From positions 124,001 through 188,000 of the forward strand of contig CAJTIY010000005.1 in NCBI GenBank assembly GCA_910576555.1: a stretch of DNA of 64,000 nucleotides. Reading direction: 5' to 3'. The stretch is from an uncultured Alistipes sp. (lineage in GTDB: Bacteria > Bacteroidota > Bacteroidia > Bacteroidales > Rikenellaceae). Made by a program: the position numbers and the translations under genes. The notes beneath the pieces are model-generated. The model worked only from the letters and a program-made list of their open reading frames with translations. It was not told the origin of the DNA and did not search any database. Of the stretch, positions 51,295 to 60,843 are shown piece after piece (positions within the stretch are counted from its first letter, which is position 1; each line of letters opens with the position of its first letter).

Positions 51295-53787
51295 TCAATC
51301 GGCGAAGGTGACGATCGTGATGCCGGCGCCTCCGCGGTCGGCGTGTTCGTCGGCGGCGCACGCCACCTCGGGCACCGACCGCAGGTAGCGGCGGATCTCC
51401 TCCTTGAGCGCGCCGGTGCCCTTGCCGTGGAGGATCGTCACCGAACCGACGCCCACCATCAGGGCGTCGTCGACGAGGTCCTGCACGGCGTCGAGCGCCT
51501 CCGAGGCGCGCATGCCCCGCACGTCGATGCGGTCGCGGAAGCGGAGCTTGCGGGCCGAAATGTCGGCCGAGACCACCGTGCGCATCGTCTGCGGCCGCGT
51601 CGCCTCGCGGTATTCGCTGTTCGAGACGACGGTGAGCGACGCCTTGTCGACCGTCGTGAGGATCTGCCCGAAGGCCACCTGCGCGCGCTTGCCCTTGAGC
51701 GACTGCACGACGCCGACCATCTCCTGTCCCGTCATGCGGACCTTCGAACCCACCTCGACTTCGCGCCGTACGGGGGCTTCGGGAGCCGGGGTTTCGCGCG
51801 GCGCCGCGCCCTGCTGCGCCTTGCGTTCGGCGCGGCGCCGGCGCCTCCGTTCGATGCGCTCGATCTCGCGCGCCACGTCGGCTTCGCGTTCCGCGGCGTC
51901 GGCACGGGCGACCTCCTCCTCGCGGAACGACTCCAGCTCGCGGCGCGCCAGCCGCGTGAGCTCCTTCTCGGCCTGCGCCTCGCGGATCGTACGGATCGTC
52001 TGCTCGATCTGCCGGTTGGCGTCGGCGAGGAGCTGCTGAGCCTCCTGCTTCGCCTTCCGGAGGATCTCCTGCCGCTCGGCGCGGATCCGCTGCAGCTGCT
52101 CGGCGTAGCTCTGCTCCAGCTCCTCGACCTTGCGGTCGGTGAGGCGGATGCGGTCGCGCTTCTGCTCCCAGTAGCGTTTGTCGCGCGCGATTTCGCGCAG
52201 CTGTTTTTCGAGGTTGATGCGGTCGGAGCCCGCCTTCTCGCTCGCCGCGCGGATGATCTCCTCCGGCAGGCCGATCTTGCGGGCGATCTCCACGGCGAAC
52301 GAACTGCCGGGCTTGCCCGTCTCGAGGCGGAACAGCGGCCGGATGTGCTGCACGTCGAACATCATGGCCCCGTTGGAGACCCCCTCGTTGGCCGAGGCGA
52401 AGTACTTGATGTTGGCGTAGTGGGTGGTGATGACCCCGTAGCAGCCCCGTTCGAGCAGCCGTTCGAGGATCGCCTCGGCAATCGCGCCGCCGATCACCGG
52501 CTCGGTGCCCGACCCGAACTCGTCGATGAGCACCAGCGTCGCGTCGGAGGCCCCGGCCAGCATGTGCTTCATGTTGACGAGGTGCGAGGAGTAGGTCGAC
52601 AGGTCGTTGTCGATCGACTGCTCGTCGCCGATGTCGATGAAGAGCGACCGGAAGAGGGGCAGCTCCGAGACCTCCGACGCCGGGACGAGGTAGCCGCACT
52701 GGAACATGTACTGGACGATGCCCGCGGTCTTCAGGCAGACCGACTTGCCGCCCGCGTTGGGGCCCGAGATGACGAGGATCCGTTTCCCGGGGTCGAGCTG
52801 CATGTCGAGCGGCACGATCGTGCGGCCCTGCGTCCGCAGGGTCTGCTGCAGCAGGGGGTGGCGGGCGTTTTTGAGCACCAGACGTCCGTCGGTCGAGACG
52901 ATCGGGCGGCCGCAGCCGTTCTCCGTGGCCCAGCGGGCTTTGGCGCGCAGCATGTCGATCTGGGCGAGGCAGTCGCCCGAGGCGGCGATCAGCGGGGCCT
53001 CGGGGCGGATCGATTCGGTGAATTCGGTGAGGATGCGGACGATCTCGCGCCGCTCGGCGTATTCGAGTTCGCGCAGTTCGTTGTTGAGCTCCACGACTTC
53101 GACCGGCTCGACGTAGAAGGTGCGGCCCGTGGCCGATTCGTCGAGGATGAAGCCGTTGAGCTTGCGCTTGTTGGCCGCCGAGACGGGGATCACCGTCTTG
53201 CCGTCGCGCACCGACAGCCGGGCGTCGGCATCGACGATGCCGGCGCTCTTGGCCGCGGCGAGCACCGACTGCAGCCGTTTGGCCGCCTGCCCCTCGCGCT
53301 CGCGGATGGCGCGGCGGATCCGGAGCAGCTCGTCCGAGGCCGTGTCCTTCACTTCGCCGAAGCGGTCGACGATCTGTTCGATGCGGCGCACGATCTCGGG
53401 GAAGGCCTCCACGCCGCGCGTGCGGGCGTGCAGCGCGGGGTAGGAGCGTTCGCGGCGGCGGATGAACGATACGATGCCCTCCACCGTGGCGAGGGCCCGG
53501 CCGAGCGTAGCCGTCTCCTCCGTGTCGAGGAAGGTGCCCTCGAGGCGCAGCTTCGCGACGACGTGGTCCACGTCGGGGTAGTCGCCGCCGGGGAAGTCGC
53601 GCTCCATGTCGAGCAGCACGCGCATCTCGTCGGCGAGGGCGAGCCGCTCCTCGATCTCGCGCCGCGAGGTCGAGAAGGTCTGCGCGAGCAGCGCCTCGCG
53701 TGCGGCGCGCATGGTGCAGAGGGCCTCGACCTGCGCGCGCAGGCGGTCGAAGCCTATTTTCTGTTCGAACGAGGTTGGGTAGATCAT
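51295..53787 (-). CDS. mutS2: Endonuclease MutS2
   Basis: 830 residues. The helical lever region is in the N-terminal half. The ABC-type ATPase has Walker A GPNAGGKSVCLKT and Walker B VLIDEFGSGTEP. A long coiled coil follows (~510-660, Glu/Arg/Gln-rich), and the C-terminal Smr nuclease domain has DRIDVRGMRASEAL and ILHGKGTGALK. MutS2 suppresses recombination and, in some bacteria, rescues collided ribosomes. The start is the ATG of MIYPTSFEQKIG, 95 nt after the MCE gene. Confidence 0.95.
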   Translation of the reverse strand: MIYPTSFEQKIGFDRLRAQVEALCTMRAAREALLAQTFSTSRREIEERLALADEMRVLLDMERDFPGGDYPDVDHVVAKLRLEGTFLDTEETATLGRALATVEGIVSFIRRRERSYPALHARTRGVEAFPEIVRRIEQIVDRFGEVKDTASDELLRIRRAIREREGQAAKRLQSVLAAAKSAGIVDADARLSVRDGKTVIPVSAANKRKLNGFILDESATGRTFYVEPVEVVELNNELRELEYAERREIVRILTEFTESIRPEAPLIAASGDCLAQIDMLRAKARWATENGCGRPIVSTDGRLVLKNARHPLLQQTLRTQGRTIVPLDMQLDPGKRILVISGPNAGGKSVCLKTAGIVQYMFQCGYLVPASEVSELPLFRSLFIDIGDEQSIDNDLSTYSSHLVNMKHMLAGASDATLVLIDEFGSGTEPVIGGAIAEAILERLLERGCYGVITTHYANIKYFASANEGVSNGAMMFDVQHIRPLFRLETGKPGSSFAVEIARKIGLPEEIIRAASEKAGSDRINLEKQLREIARDKRYWEQKRDRIRLTDRKVEELEQSYAEQLQRIRAERQEILRKAKQEAQQLLADANRQIEQTIRTIREAQAEKELTRLARRELESFREEEVARADAAEREADVAREIERIERRRRRRAERKAQQGAAPRETPAPEAPVRREVEVGSKVRMTGQEMVGVVQSLKGKRAQVAFGQILTTVDKASLTVVSNSEYREATRPQTMRTVVSADISARKLRFRDRIDVRGMRASEALDAVQDLVDDALMVGVGSVTILHGKGTGALKEEIRRYLRSVPEVACAADEHADRGGAGITIVTFAD

Positions 53788-53882
53788 GATTCCGAAATCG
53801 AACTCCGGAGCGTGCGTCGCCACGTCCCGCATCGCCCGGCGTGCGGGAGGCCGCTCCTCCGGGTGCGGGGCGTTCCCGCGGG

Positions 53883-54884
53883 TCAGCGTGTCTGTTTCAA
53901 CGAGTCCTGCCGCGCCTTTTCGGCCGCGCGGGCCGCGCGGCGCTCGGCCTTCTCTTTGAGTTTCTCCGGGTCGCGGCCGAAGAGCGAGAAGTGGACGTAG
54001 CGGGCCGGGTAGGCCTTCAGGTCGGCGAGCAGGGCCCCGAGGTTTTCCGAGGTCTCGGTCAGCGAGTCGTAGAGACCCGGATCGGTCATCAGCCTGCCCA
54101 CGGTACCCTCGCCCGAGGCGGCTGCGGCGAGCAGCGCGTCGAGGTTGCCGACCGCGGCGGTCAGCTTGTCGGCGAACTCGGCCTCGGCGAATTGCGTCGT
54201 GATGCGGTTCAGGTCGCCGATCACGCTGTCGACACGCCCGGCGTTGGAGCCGAGCATCGCCGAGAACTCCGAGAGCCCCTCCATCGCGCTCTTCAGGTGC
54301 GCCTTCTCGTCGCGCAGGATCTCGGCGGCGTCGCCCGTCACGGCGTCGAGGTTGCGCATCGTGCCGGCGATGTGGGCGGCATTGGTCTCCATCAGCGAGT
54401 TGAGGTTGGCGAGCGCCCGCGAGAGATCGCCGGTGAGCTGCGTGACCTTCTGCTTGAGGAAGTCGAGTTCCGAGCCGGCCATGTCCATCAGATCGAATCC
54501 GTGGCCCGAGCGGAGCGTGTCGCCCTCGGCGAGGAGCCGTGCGGAGGTGCCGTAGACGATCTCCACGGCCTTGTTGCCCATCAGTCCGTTGCTCACGATC
54601 TTCGCCTCGGAGTCGCTCGGGAGCCGGTAGCGCTTGCGGACGGTGAGCTGCAGCACCACCTTGTCGTTTTCGGCGGGGTCGAACGTCACGCCGGTCACCG
54701 TGCCGATCTTGACGCCCCGCAGCAGGATGGGCGAAGCGGCCTGCACGCCGTCGATGCGGTCGTAGGCGGCGTAGTATTCGATGTTGCGGCTGAAGATGTC
54801 GAATCCCTTCAGAAACCGTATTCCGGCCCATGCCGCGCCGATCATCGCCACGGCGAACAGGCCTATTTTCACTTCTCTTTTCAT
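53883..54884 (-). CDS. MlaD/MCE domain protein
   Basis: 333 residues. A single N-terminal transmembrane helix (residues ~7-23) is followed by the MCE domain (VQAASPILLRGVKIGTVTGV, YRLPSDSEAKIVSNGLMGNKAVEI) and then a long helical segment. The protein is the periplasmic lipid-binding subunit of Mla-type ABC systems that move phospholipids between membranes. The ATPase and permease partners (MlaF/E) are not in the window. Downstream of the amidase by 91 nt and upstream of mutS2 on the same strand. Confidence 0.9.
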   Translation of the reverse strand: MKREVKIGLFAVAMIGAAWAGIRFLKGFDIFSRNIEYYAAYDRIDGVQAASPILLRGVKIGTVTGVTFDPAENDKVVLQLTVRKRYRLPSDSEAKIVSNGLMGNKAVEIVYGTSARLLAEGDTLRSGHGFDLMDMAGSELDFLKQKVTQLTGDLSRALANLNSLMETNAAHIAGTMRNLDAVTGDAAEILRDEKAHLKSAMEGLSEFSAMLGSNAGRVDSVIGDLNRITTQFAEAEFADKLTAAVGNLDALLAAAASGEGTVGRLMTDPGLYDSLTETSENLGALLADLKAYPARYVHFSLFGRDPEKLKEKAERRAARAAEKARQDSLKQTR

Positions 54885-54975
54885 ATCTTTCGATCGTTCG
54901 TATCGATTGGGTGTCACGCCCTTCGGGGCCGCATGGCGGCGCTCCCCGCCGGCGCGGCCTGCAGGCGCCGGCTCT

Positions 54976-56127
54976 CTACCGCGCAATCTCCGTTCCTTTG
55001 CAGCGCACGACGAAGGCGTCGGGGAACGTCTTGCGGATCGCGGCCAGCTCGCGCTGCGCCTCCGCGCGCGTGGACCAGCTTCCGACGCAGTATTTGTGGC
55101 GCAGCTTGCCCGCGGCGGCGTAGCGTTTCACCTTGCCCCGGTAGTTCTTGAACCGCGGCGAATTCGTCGGGACCTCCTCCGCGGCGGCGAGCACCTGCAC
55201 GGCGTAGTGTTCGGCCGCGTCGCACGCCTCGGCGGCGGGGCGGGCCGTGTCGGCAGCCGCTTTCGCATCGGCGGCAGCCTCCTCCGCTTTCGCGCCGGGT
55301 TGCGGGACGTCGGATGCCCCGCCGTCGCCCTCCTCGGCCTGCCGCGCGGAGAGGACGTAGTCGGAATAGTCCTTCACGGCGCGGAACAGCGCCCGGGCGA
55401 TTTCGTCCTGGCCCTTCTCCGACTTCATGTAGGCGGCCTCCTGCGCATTGGAGAGGAAGCCGATCTCGGTCAGCACGCCCGGCATGTCGGTGGCGTAGAG
55501 CACGCGCAGCAGCTGGGGCTTGATGCCCCGCGAGTGGCGCCCCGTCCGGAGGTAGTTGTTCTGGATGCAGCGGGCCATCGCCATGCTGTATTCGCCGTAG
55601 GTGAACTGCAGGTTCTGGATATAGGCCCGCACGATCGCCGCCGTGCGCTCGTCCGACATGTCGATCAGGTCTTCGCGGTTGTTGGCGAAGAGCGCGTTTT
55701 CGTTGTAGCGCTGCTCCTTCGGACTCTCGCCCATGACGAGCGTCTCGACGCCCCGCGCCGCCGACGAACGGGCCGCATTGACGTGGATCGAAATGAACAG
55801 GTCGCCGCCGGCCTTGTTGGCGATGTCGGCACGGGCCTGCAAATCCCCGGCCAGATCGGCTGCGAGCGCCTTGTCGGTCTTGCGCGTGTAGACCACCTTC
55901 ACGCCCGGCATCTGCTGCTCGACGAGCCGCCCGAGCTTGAGGGCCACCTTCAGCGTGAGGTCCTTCTCGTAGACCCCGGCGTAGTGGGCACCCGGGAATT
56001 TCCCGCCGTGCCCCGCGTCGATCACCACGGTCCGGACGCCGTACGCAATATTTCCGGCCGTCGCGGCGTTCGTCCAGACGGTTGCGGCTGCGGCGACGAG
56101 GGCGATCAAAAGTCGTGTGCGCATCAT
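54976..56127 (-). CDS. N-acetylmuramoyl-L-alanine amidase (Amidase_3) with C-terminal SPOR domain
   Basis: 383 residues with signal peptide MMRTRLLIALVAAAATVWTNAATA. The zinc-amidase motifs are VIDAGHGGKFPG, KDLTLKVALKLG (catalytic Glu), SIHVNAA and EIGFLSNAQEA. An Ala-rich linker (~270-305) leads to a ~70-residue SPOR-like domain (HYAVQVLAAAEEV...), which in other proteins binds denuded septal glycan. It should cleave peptide stems during cell separation. Divergent from lptD. Confidence 0.93.
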   Translation of the reverse strand: MMRTRLLIALVAAAATVWTNAATAGNIAYGVRTVVIDAGHGGKFPGAHYAGVYEKDLTLKVALKLGRLVEQQMPGVKVVYTRKTDKALAADLAGDLQARADIANKAGGDLFISIHVNAARSSAARGVETLVMGESPKEQRYNENALFANNREDLIDMSDERTAAIVRAYIQNLQFTYGEYSMAMARCIQNNYLRTGRHSRGIKPQLLRVLYATDMPGVLTEIGFLSNAQEAAYMKSEKGQDEIARALFRAVKDYSDYVLSARQAEEGDGGASDVPQPGAKAEEAAADAKAAADTARPAAEACDAAEHYAVQVLAAAEEVPTNSPRFKNYRGKVKRYAAAGKLRHKYCVGSWSTRAEAQRELAAIRKTFPDAFVVRCKGTEIAR

Positions 56128-56167
56128 TTTAGTAAACTCCGAAGCGGGCGGTCTGTGATTTTTTATC

Positions 56168-56175
56168 TATCTTTG
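56168..56175 (+). promoter_or_regulatory. -7 promoter element upstream of lptD
   Basis: TATCTTTG is an exact TAnnTTTG match, 99 nt before the TTG start proposed for lptD. A hairpin TTTGCCGA-CTCG-TCGGCAAA lies in the leader at 56225-56244. Confidence 0.55.
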
Positions 56176-56266
56176 TCGGGCCCGGAAAGCGCCCTGCGGG
56201 GCAGGGTGCGGCGGTCCGGTCGTTTTTGCCGACTCGTCGGCAAAGGTACGGAAATTTTTTGGTATT

Positions 56267-59116
56267 TTGAACGCAAACAGGCTAAAATATATCCTCTCGG
56301 CGCTCGTCGTCGCGCTCTTCGCCCAGCTGGTGACCGGAGCCTCGGCGCCCCGAGGGGCGGTTTTCGGCGCGACGGCCGATCCGGCGCTCCGCGCAGGGCG
56401 CGCCGCCGACACGGCGCTGCGGCCGGAGACGATGCCGCAGGCGGTGGAGCCGGCTGCCGGCGAGCGGGCCGCACGACGCCGCGCACGCACCGAAAACCGG
56501 CGCCGCGTCGTACGCGACTCGATGTTGCGGCAGGAGCGCGATTCGCTCTTCGCGGTCCGCGTCGATTCGCTCGTCGCCCGGCGTTCCGATTCGCTGGAGC
56601 GCGCCGCCCGGCGCGACACGGCGAAGCGGCCGCGCGCAGCCGCGGCGCTGCTCGACGCCCCGATCACGAGCCGCAACACCGACTCGCTGGTCTACGACGT
56701 GCGCAACAAGCGGATCTACATCTACAACGAGGGCGACGTCACCTACCAGAAGAGCAATCTCAAGGCCGATTACATACGCATCGACATGGACTCGAAGATC
56801 GTCCATGCCTACGGCAAGGCCGATACGCTCGAAGGCAAGCCGGTGGTCACGAAGCCCGAGTTCACCGAGGGGTCGGAGAGCTACAAGATGGACACGATCA
56901 CCTACAACCTCGATACGAAGAAGGCCAAGATCAAGGGCGTGGCCACGCAGCAGGGCGACGGCTGGCTGGTGGGCGGCAGCGTGAAGAAGATGCCCGACAA
57001 CACGATCAACATCCAGCACGGCAAGTACACTACCTGCGAGGAGACGGACCATCCCCACTTCTACCTCGCAATGACCAAGGCCAAAGTCATTCCGGGCAAG
57101 AAGGTCGTCACGGGGCCGGCCTATCTGGTCATGGAGGATGTGCCGATCTACTTCCTCGGCATTCCGTGGGGATTCTTCCCCGTCAATATGGGGCCCAAGT
57201 CGGGTCTGCTGATGCCCACCTACGGCGAGGAGTACTCCAAAGGATTCTTCCTGCGCGATCTGGGGTATTATTTCGCCTTCGGTGAGACGGCCGATCTGGC
57301 CGTGCGCGGCGGTTTCTACACGCTCGGGTCGTGGGAGGCGTCGGCCGCGTCGCGCTATGTCAAGCGCTACAAGTACAACGGCGATCTGCGGCTCAACTTC
57401 TCGCATATCAAGACCGGCGAGAAGGGGCAGCCCGACTACATCCGCCAGAACGACTTCAGCGTCAGGTGGACGCATACGCAGGACCCGAAGGCGAATCCGG
57501 GCCAGACCTTCTCGGCGTCGGTGGACTTCCGTACGAGCGGCTACAACCGCTATGCGGCGACGAACCTCAACGACGCCCTCGCATCGCAGGTCTCCTCCAC
57601 GATCTCCTTCTCGAAGAACTGGGCCGGCACCCCCTTCTCGCTGTCGGCCAACATGTCCCTGTCGCAGTATTCGCAGTCGAAGAGCATGGCGCTGACGTTG
57701 CCCAACGTGGTCTTCAACGTCTCGCGCGTCTATCCCTTCCGCCGCAAGGAGCGGATGGGAAAGGAGCGGTGGTACGAGAAGATCGCCCTGCAGTATTCGG
57801 CCAAGATGGCCAACAGCGTCTCGGCGACCGAGGACGAGTTTTTCTCGAAGGAGACGTTCCGGAACATGCAGAACGGCGTCGAGCACTCGCTGCCCATCAC
57901 GGCGTCGTTCAACCTGTTCAACTACATCAACCTCACGCCGTCGTTCAACTACAACGAGCGGTGGGCCTTCAGCCGCGTGCGGTACGCGTGGAACCCCGTG
58001 ACGAACCAGACCGACACGCTGCCGACCGAACGCGGGTTTTACCGCCTCTACAACTACAACGTCAATGTGTCGGGGTCGACCACCGTATACGGCATGTACG
58101 ACTTCACGAAGAAACGCAAAGACCGCAAGATTCAGGCGATCCGGCATACGATCACGCCGACCGTGGGGTTCTCCTACGCGCCCGACTTCGGCGATCTGAA
58201 ATACGGATTCTACACCACGCGTCAGATCGATGCGCAGGGCAACACGCAGGTATACTCGCCCTATAGCAACAAGCTGAACAAATACGGACCTCCCTCGTCG
58301 GGCCGCTCCATGTCGCTCAACTTCTCGCTGGGACAGACCCTCGAAATGAAGGTGCTGTCGAAACGCGATACGTCGGGCGTGCGCAAGATCAAGCTCATCG
58401 ACGAGCTGCGCCTGAGCGGCTCCTACAACTTCCTCGCCGACTCGATGCGCCTGTCGATGATCGGCGTCTCGTTCCGCACGACGCTGTTCAAGAATTTCGG
58501 CATCAACCTCTCGGCCACGCTCGACCCCTACCGCGTATCGCCCGAGGGCAAGCGCTACGACAAGCTCTTCTTCCCGGGACGTCTCGTCTCGACGGGGTGG
58601 TCGTTCGGATATACGTTCAAGTCGCGGCAGGACAACAGCCAGCCGGCCATGAACGACATCACGAGCATTCCGCCCGAGTACCTGAATCCCTTCTACGACC
58701 CTTACGGGACGATGGACCCCGTGCTGCGAAGGCAGTACATGTCGCAGGCCTACTACGACTTTTCGCTGCCGTGGAACGTCGGGTTCAACTACTCGGTCAC
58801 CTACGGCGTCGTCTACGTCAACAACGGCACGACGGGGTACCGCAAGCAGATCAGGCAGTCGATCACCTTCAACGGATCGCTCAATATCACCCCCAAGACG
58901 GGCGTCATGTTCAGCGGAGGTTACGACCTCGGAACGCGCAAACTCACCCCGGCGTCGATCTCCATCAGCCGCGACCTCCACTGCTGGCAGATGTCCTTCT
59001 CGTGGATCCCCTTCGGCTACCACCGCAGCTGGAGCTTCAATATCGGCGTCAAGGCGGCGTCGCTCGCCGACCTGAAGTACGACAAGTCGCAGTCGATGTA
59101 CGACAATATGTATTAG
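56267..59116 (+). CDS. LPS-assembly outer membrane protein LptD (OstA family)
   Basis: 949 residues from a TTG start at 56267; no ATG lies nearby that keeps the signal-peptide-like segment NRLKYILSALVVALFAQLVTGA. After an Arg/Asp-rich linker (~45-125) comes the OstA-like beta-taco domain (SLVYDVRNKRIYIYNEGDVTYQ, GKADTLEGKPVV, VKKMPDNTINIQHGKYTTC) and then a large beta-barrel with many short aromatic strands ending at MYDNMY. It inserts lipopolysaccharide into the outer leaflet with LptE. A hairpin terminator follows. The length fits Bacteroidetes LptD. Confidence 0.9.
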   Translation: MNANRLKYILSALVVALFAQLVTGASAPRGAVFGATADPALRAGRAADTALRPETMPQAVEPAAGERAARRRARTENRRRVVRDSMLRQERDSLFAVRVDSLVARRSDSLERAARRDTAKRPRAAAALLDAPITSRNTDSLVYDVRNKRIYIYNEGDVTYQKSNLKADYIRIDMDSKIVHAYGKADTLEGKPVVTKPEFTEGSESYKMDTITYNLDTKKAKIKGVATQQGDGWLVGGSVKKMPDNTINIQHGKYTTCEETDHPHFYLAMTKAKVIPGKKVVTGPAYLVMEDVPIYFLGIPWGFFPVNMGPKSGLLMPTYGEEYSKGFFLRDLGYYFAFGETADLAVRGGFYTLGSWEASAASRYVKRYKYNGDLRLNFSHIKTGEKGQPDYIRQNDFSVRWTHTQDPKANPGQTFSASVDFRTSGYNRYAATNLNDALASQVSSTISFSKNWAGTPFSLSANMSLSQYSQSKSMALTLPNVVFNVSRVYPFRRKERMGKERWYEKIALQYSAKMANSVSATEDEFFSKETFRNMQNGVEHSLPITASFNLFNYINLTPSFNYNERWAFSRVRYAWNPVTNQTDTLPTERGFYRLYNYNVNVSGSTTVYGMYDFTKKRKDRKIQAIRHTITPTVGFSYAPDFGDLKYGFYTTRQIDAQGNTQVYSPYSNKLNKYGPPSSGRSMSLNFSLGQTLEMKVLSKRDTSGVRKIKLIDELRLSGSYNFLADSMRLSMIGVSFRTTLFKNFGINLSATLDPYRVSPEGKRYDKLFFPGRLVSTGWSFGYTFKSRQDNSQPAMNDITSIPPEYLNPFYDPYGTMDPVLRRQYMSQAYYDFSLPWNVGFNYSVTYGVVYVNNGTTGYRKQIRQSITFNGSLNITPKTGVMFSGGYDLGTRKLTPASISISRDLHCWQMSFSWIPFGYHRSWSFNIGVKAASLADLKYDKSQSMYDNMY

Positions 59117-59134
59117 ATCGGTCGCAGGGGGGGG

Positions 59135-59174
59135 ACGCAAAACGTCCGGGCGGAGCTGCCCGGACGTTTTGCGT
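59135..59174. terminator. Strong bidirectional terminator after lptD
   Basis: Perfect 17-bp arms (59135-59151 and 59158-59174) around a 6-nt loop, with A4 and T4 in the arms. It lies 18 nt after the lptD stop, in the convergent spacer with ugd. Confidence 0.85.
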
Positions 59175-59176
59175 AA

Positions 59177-59395
59177 GTGTTTCGGGTGTGTGCTTCGGGG
59201 GTGCTTGGGGGCGTTTCCGGGAGGGGCGAGGTGTTTCGGGTGTGCTTCGGGGGCGTTTCGGGGAGGGGCGGTGCCTTTCCGGCTGTACGGCGTTCGGCTG
59301 TACGGCGTTCGGCTGTACGGTTTACGGCCGGGCGTTCTTTCGGTGGGGCGCTCTTTCGGTGGGGCGCTCTTTCGGTGGGGCACTCTTTCGGCCGG
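59177..59395. repeat. Three different short tandem repeats in the lptD-ugd spacer
   Basis: Two units of ~45 bp (GTGTTTCGGGTGTGCTTCGG) lie at 59177-59270, three 15-bp units (GGCTGTACGGCGTTC) at ~59278-59325, and three to four 16-bp units (TCTTTCGGTGGGGCGC) at ~59336-59395. The spacer has no gene. Confidence 0.85.
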
Positions 59396-59403
59396 GGCGG
59401 CGG

Positions 59404-60720
59404 CTATTTCCCGATTCCGAAGTAGCGGAAGCCGGCGGCGAGGAGCTCCTCGCGGTCGAAAATGTTGCGTCCGTCGACGATCGCGTCGCCGCGCATCGTC
59501 GCGCGCAGCCGCGCCCAGTCGGGCATGCGGAACTCCTTCCATTCGGTCATCAGAGCCACCGCGTCGGCATCCGCCGCGGCGTCGTACATCGTCCGGGCGT
59601 AGCGGATCGGGCGGCCGCCCATGCGCCGGCGGCACTCGGCCATCGCCGCGGGGTCGTAGACCACGACCTCGGCGCCCGCTGCCAGCAGACGTTCGATGAC
59701 CGTCGCGGCCGGGGCTTCGCGCATGTCGTCGGTCTCGGGTTTGAAGGCGAGGCCCCAGAGGGCGATGCGCTTGTCCCGCAGGTCGCCCGCGGCGTGCCGC
59801 AGCTTGTCGAAGACCACCTCCTTTTGCCGCTGGTTGACCCGCTCCACGGCCTCGATCACCTCCATCGCGTAGCCGTGCTCGCGGCCCGTGCGGGCGAGGG
59901 CCTTCACATCCTTCGGGAAGCACGAGCCGCCGTATCCGCAGCCCGGGTAGAGGAACTTGCTGCCGATGCGGGCGTCGGAGCCGAGCCCCTTGCGTACGGC
60001 ATCGACGTCGGCGCCCACCAGATCGCAGAGATTGGCGATGTCGTTCATGAAGGAGATGCGCGTGGCGAGCATCGCGTTGGCGGCGTATTTGGTCATCTCG
60101 GCCGAGGGGATGTCCATGAACATCACCCGGAAGTTGTTGATCAGGAAGGGGCGGTAGAGCCGCGCCATCAGGGCCCGGGCACGGTCGCTGTCGACGCCCA
60201 CCACCACGCGGTCGGGCGACATGAAGTCCTTGATCGCGGCCCCCTCCTTGAGGAATTCGGGGTTGGACGCCACGTCGAACGGGATGTCGCAGCCGCGCAG
60301 TGCGAGCTCCTCTTCGATCGCCGCGCGGATCCGCTGCGCCGTGCCTACGGGGACGGTGCTTTTGGTCACCAGCAGCGTGTAGCGGCGGATGCAGCGGCCG
60401 AACGTGCGCGCCACGTCGAGCACGTGGCGCAGGTCGGCCGAGCCGTCCTCGTCGGGCGGCGTGCCCACGGCGATGAAGACCACCTGCATCTGGTCGAGGC
60501 AGGCTCCCAGATCGGTGGCGAAGTGGAGGCGCCCCGCTTCGACGTTGCGCCGCACGAGCTCCGAGAGTCCGGGTTCGTAGATGGGGATCGCGCCGCGGCG
60601 CAGTCCCTCGATCTTCTGCGTGTCGATATCCACGCAGGTGATGTCGAGCCCCATCTCCGCGAAGCAGGCGCCCGAGACCAGCCCGACATAGCCGGTGCCG
60701 ACGATCGCTATTTTCATCAT
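59404..60720 (-). CDS. UDP-glucose/GDP-mannose dehydrogenase family protein
   Basis: 438 residues, MKIAIVGTGYVGLVSGACF with the NAD-binding GxGxxG, TKSTVPVGT, NPEFLKEG, KYAANAMLATRISFMNDIANLC and the active-site Cys in GCGYGGSCFPKD. This is the UDP-glucose 6-dehydrogenase pattern; it would oxidise UDP-glucose to UDP-glucuronate for surface polysaccharide. GDP-mannose or UDP-GlcNAc-type specificity cannot be excluded. No glycan biosynthesis cluster adjoins it. The start uses one of two adjacent Met codons. Confidence 0.92.
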   Translation of the reverse strand: MMKIAIVGTGYVGLVSGACFAEMGLDITCVDIDTQKIEGLRRGAIPIYEPGLSELVRRNVEAGRLHFATDLGACLDQMQVVFIAVGTPPDEDGSADLRHVLDVARTFGRCIRRYTLLVTKSTVPVGTAQRIRAAIEEELALRGCDIPFDVASNPEFLKEGAAIKDFMSPDRVVVGVDSDRARALMARLYRPFLINNFRVMFMDIPSAEMTKYAANAMLATRISFMNDIANLCDLVGADVDAVRKGLGSDARIGSKFLYPGCGYGGSCFPKDVKALARTGREHGYAMEVIEAVERVNQRQKEVVFDKLRHAAGDLRDKRIALWGLAFKPETDDMREAPAATVIERLLAAGAEVVVYDPAAMAECRRRMGGRPIRYARTMYDAAADADAVALMTEWKEFRMPDWARLRATMRGDAIVDGRNIFDREELLAAGFRYFGIGK

Positions 60721-60843
60721 GCTGCTACCTGTTTTATGTTCCGCCCGGGTGCGGGGCGCGCGCCGGGGGGCCTCTCCTTGCGGTCGGCCGCCGCGGTATT
60801 CTGTCCGCTCTGCGGCCGACGGACGGATTCCGCCGGCCGGGGT

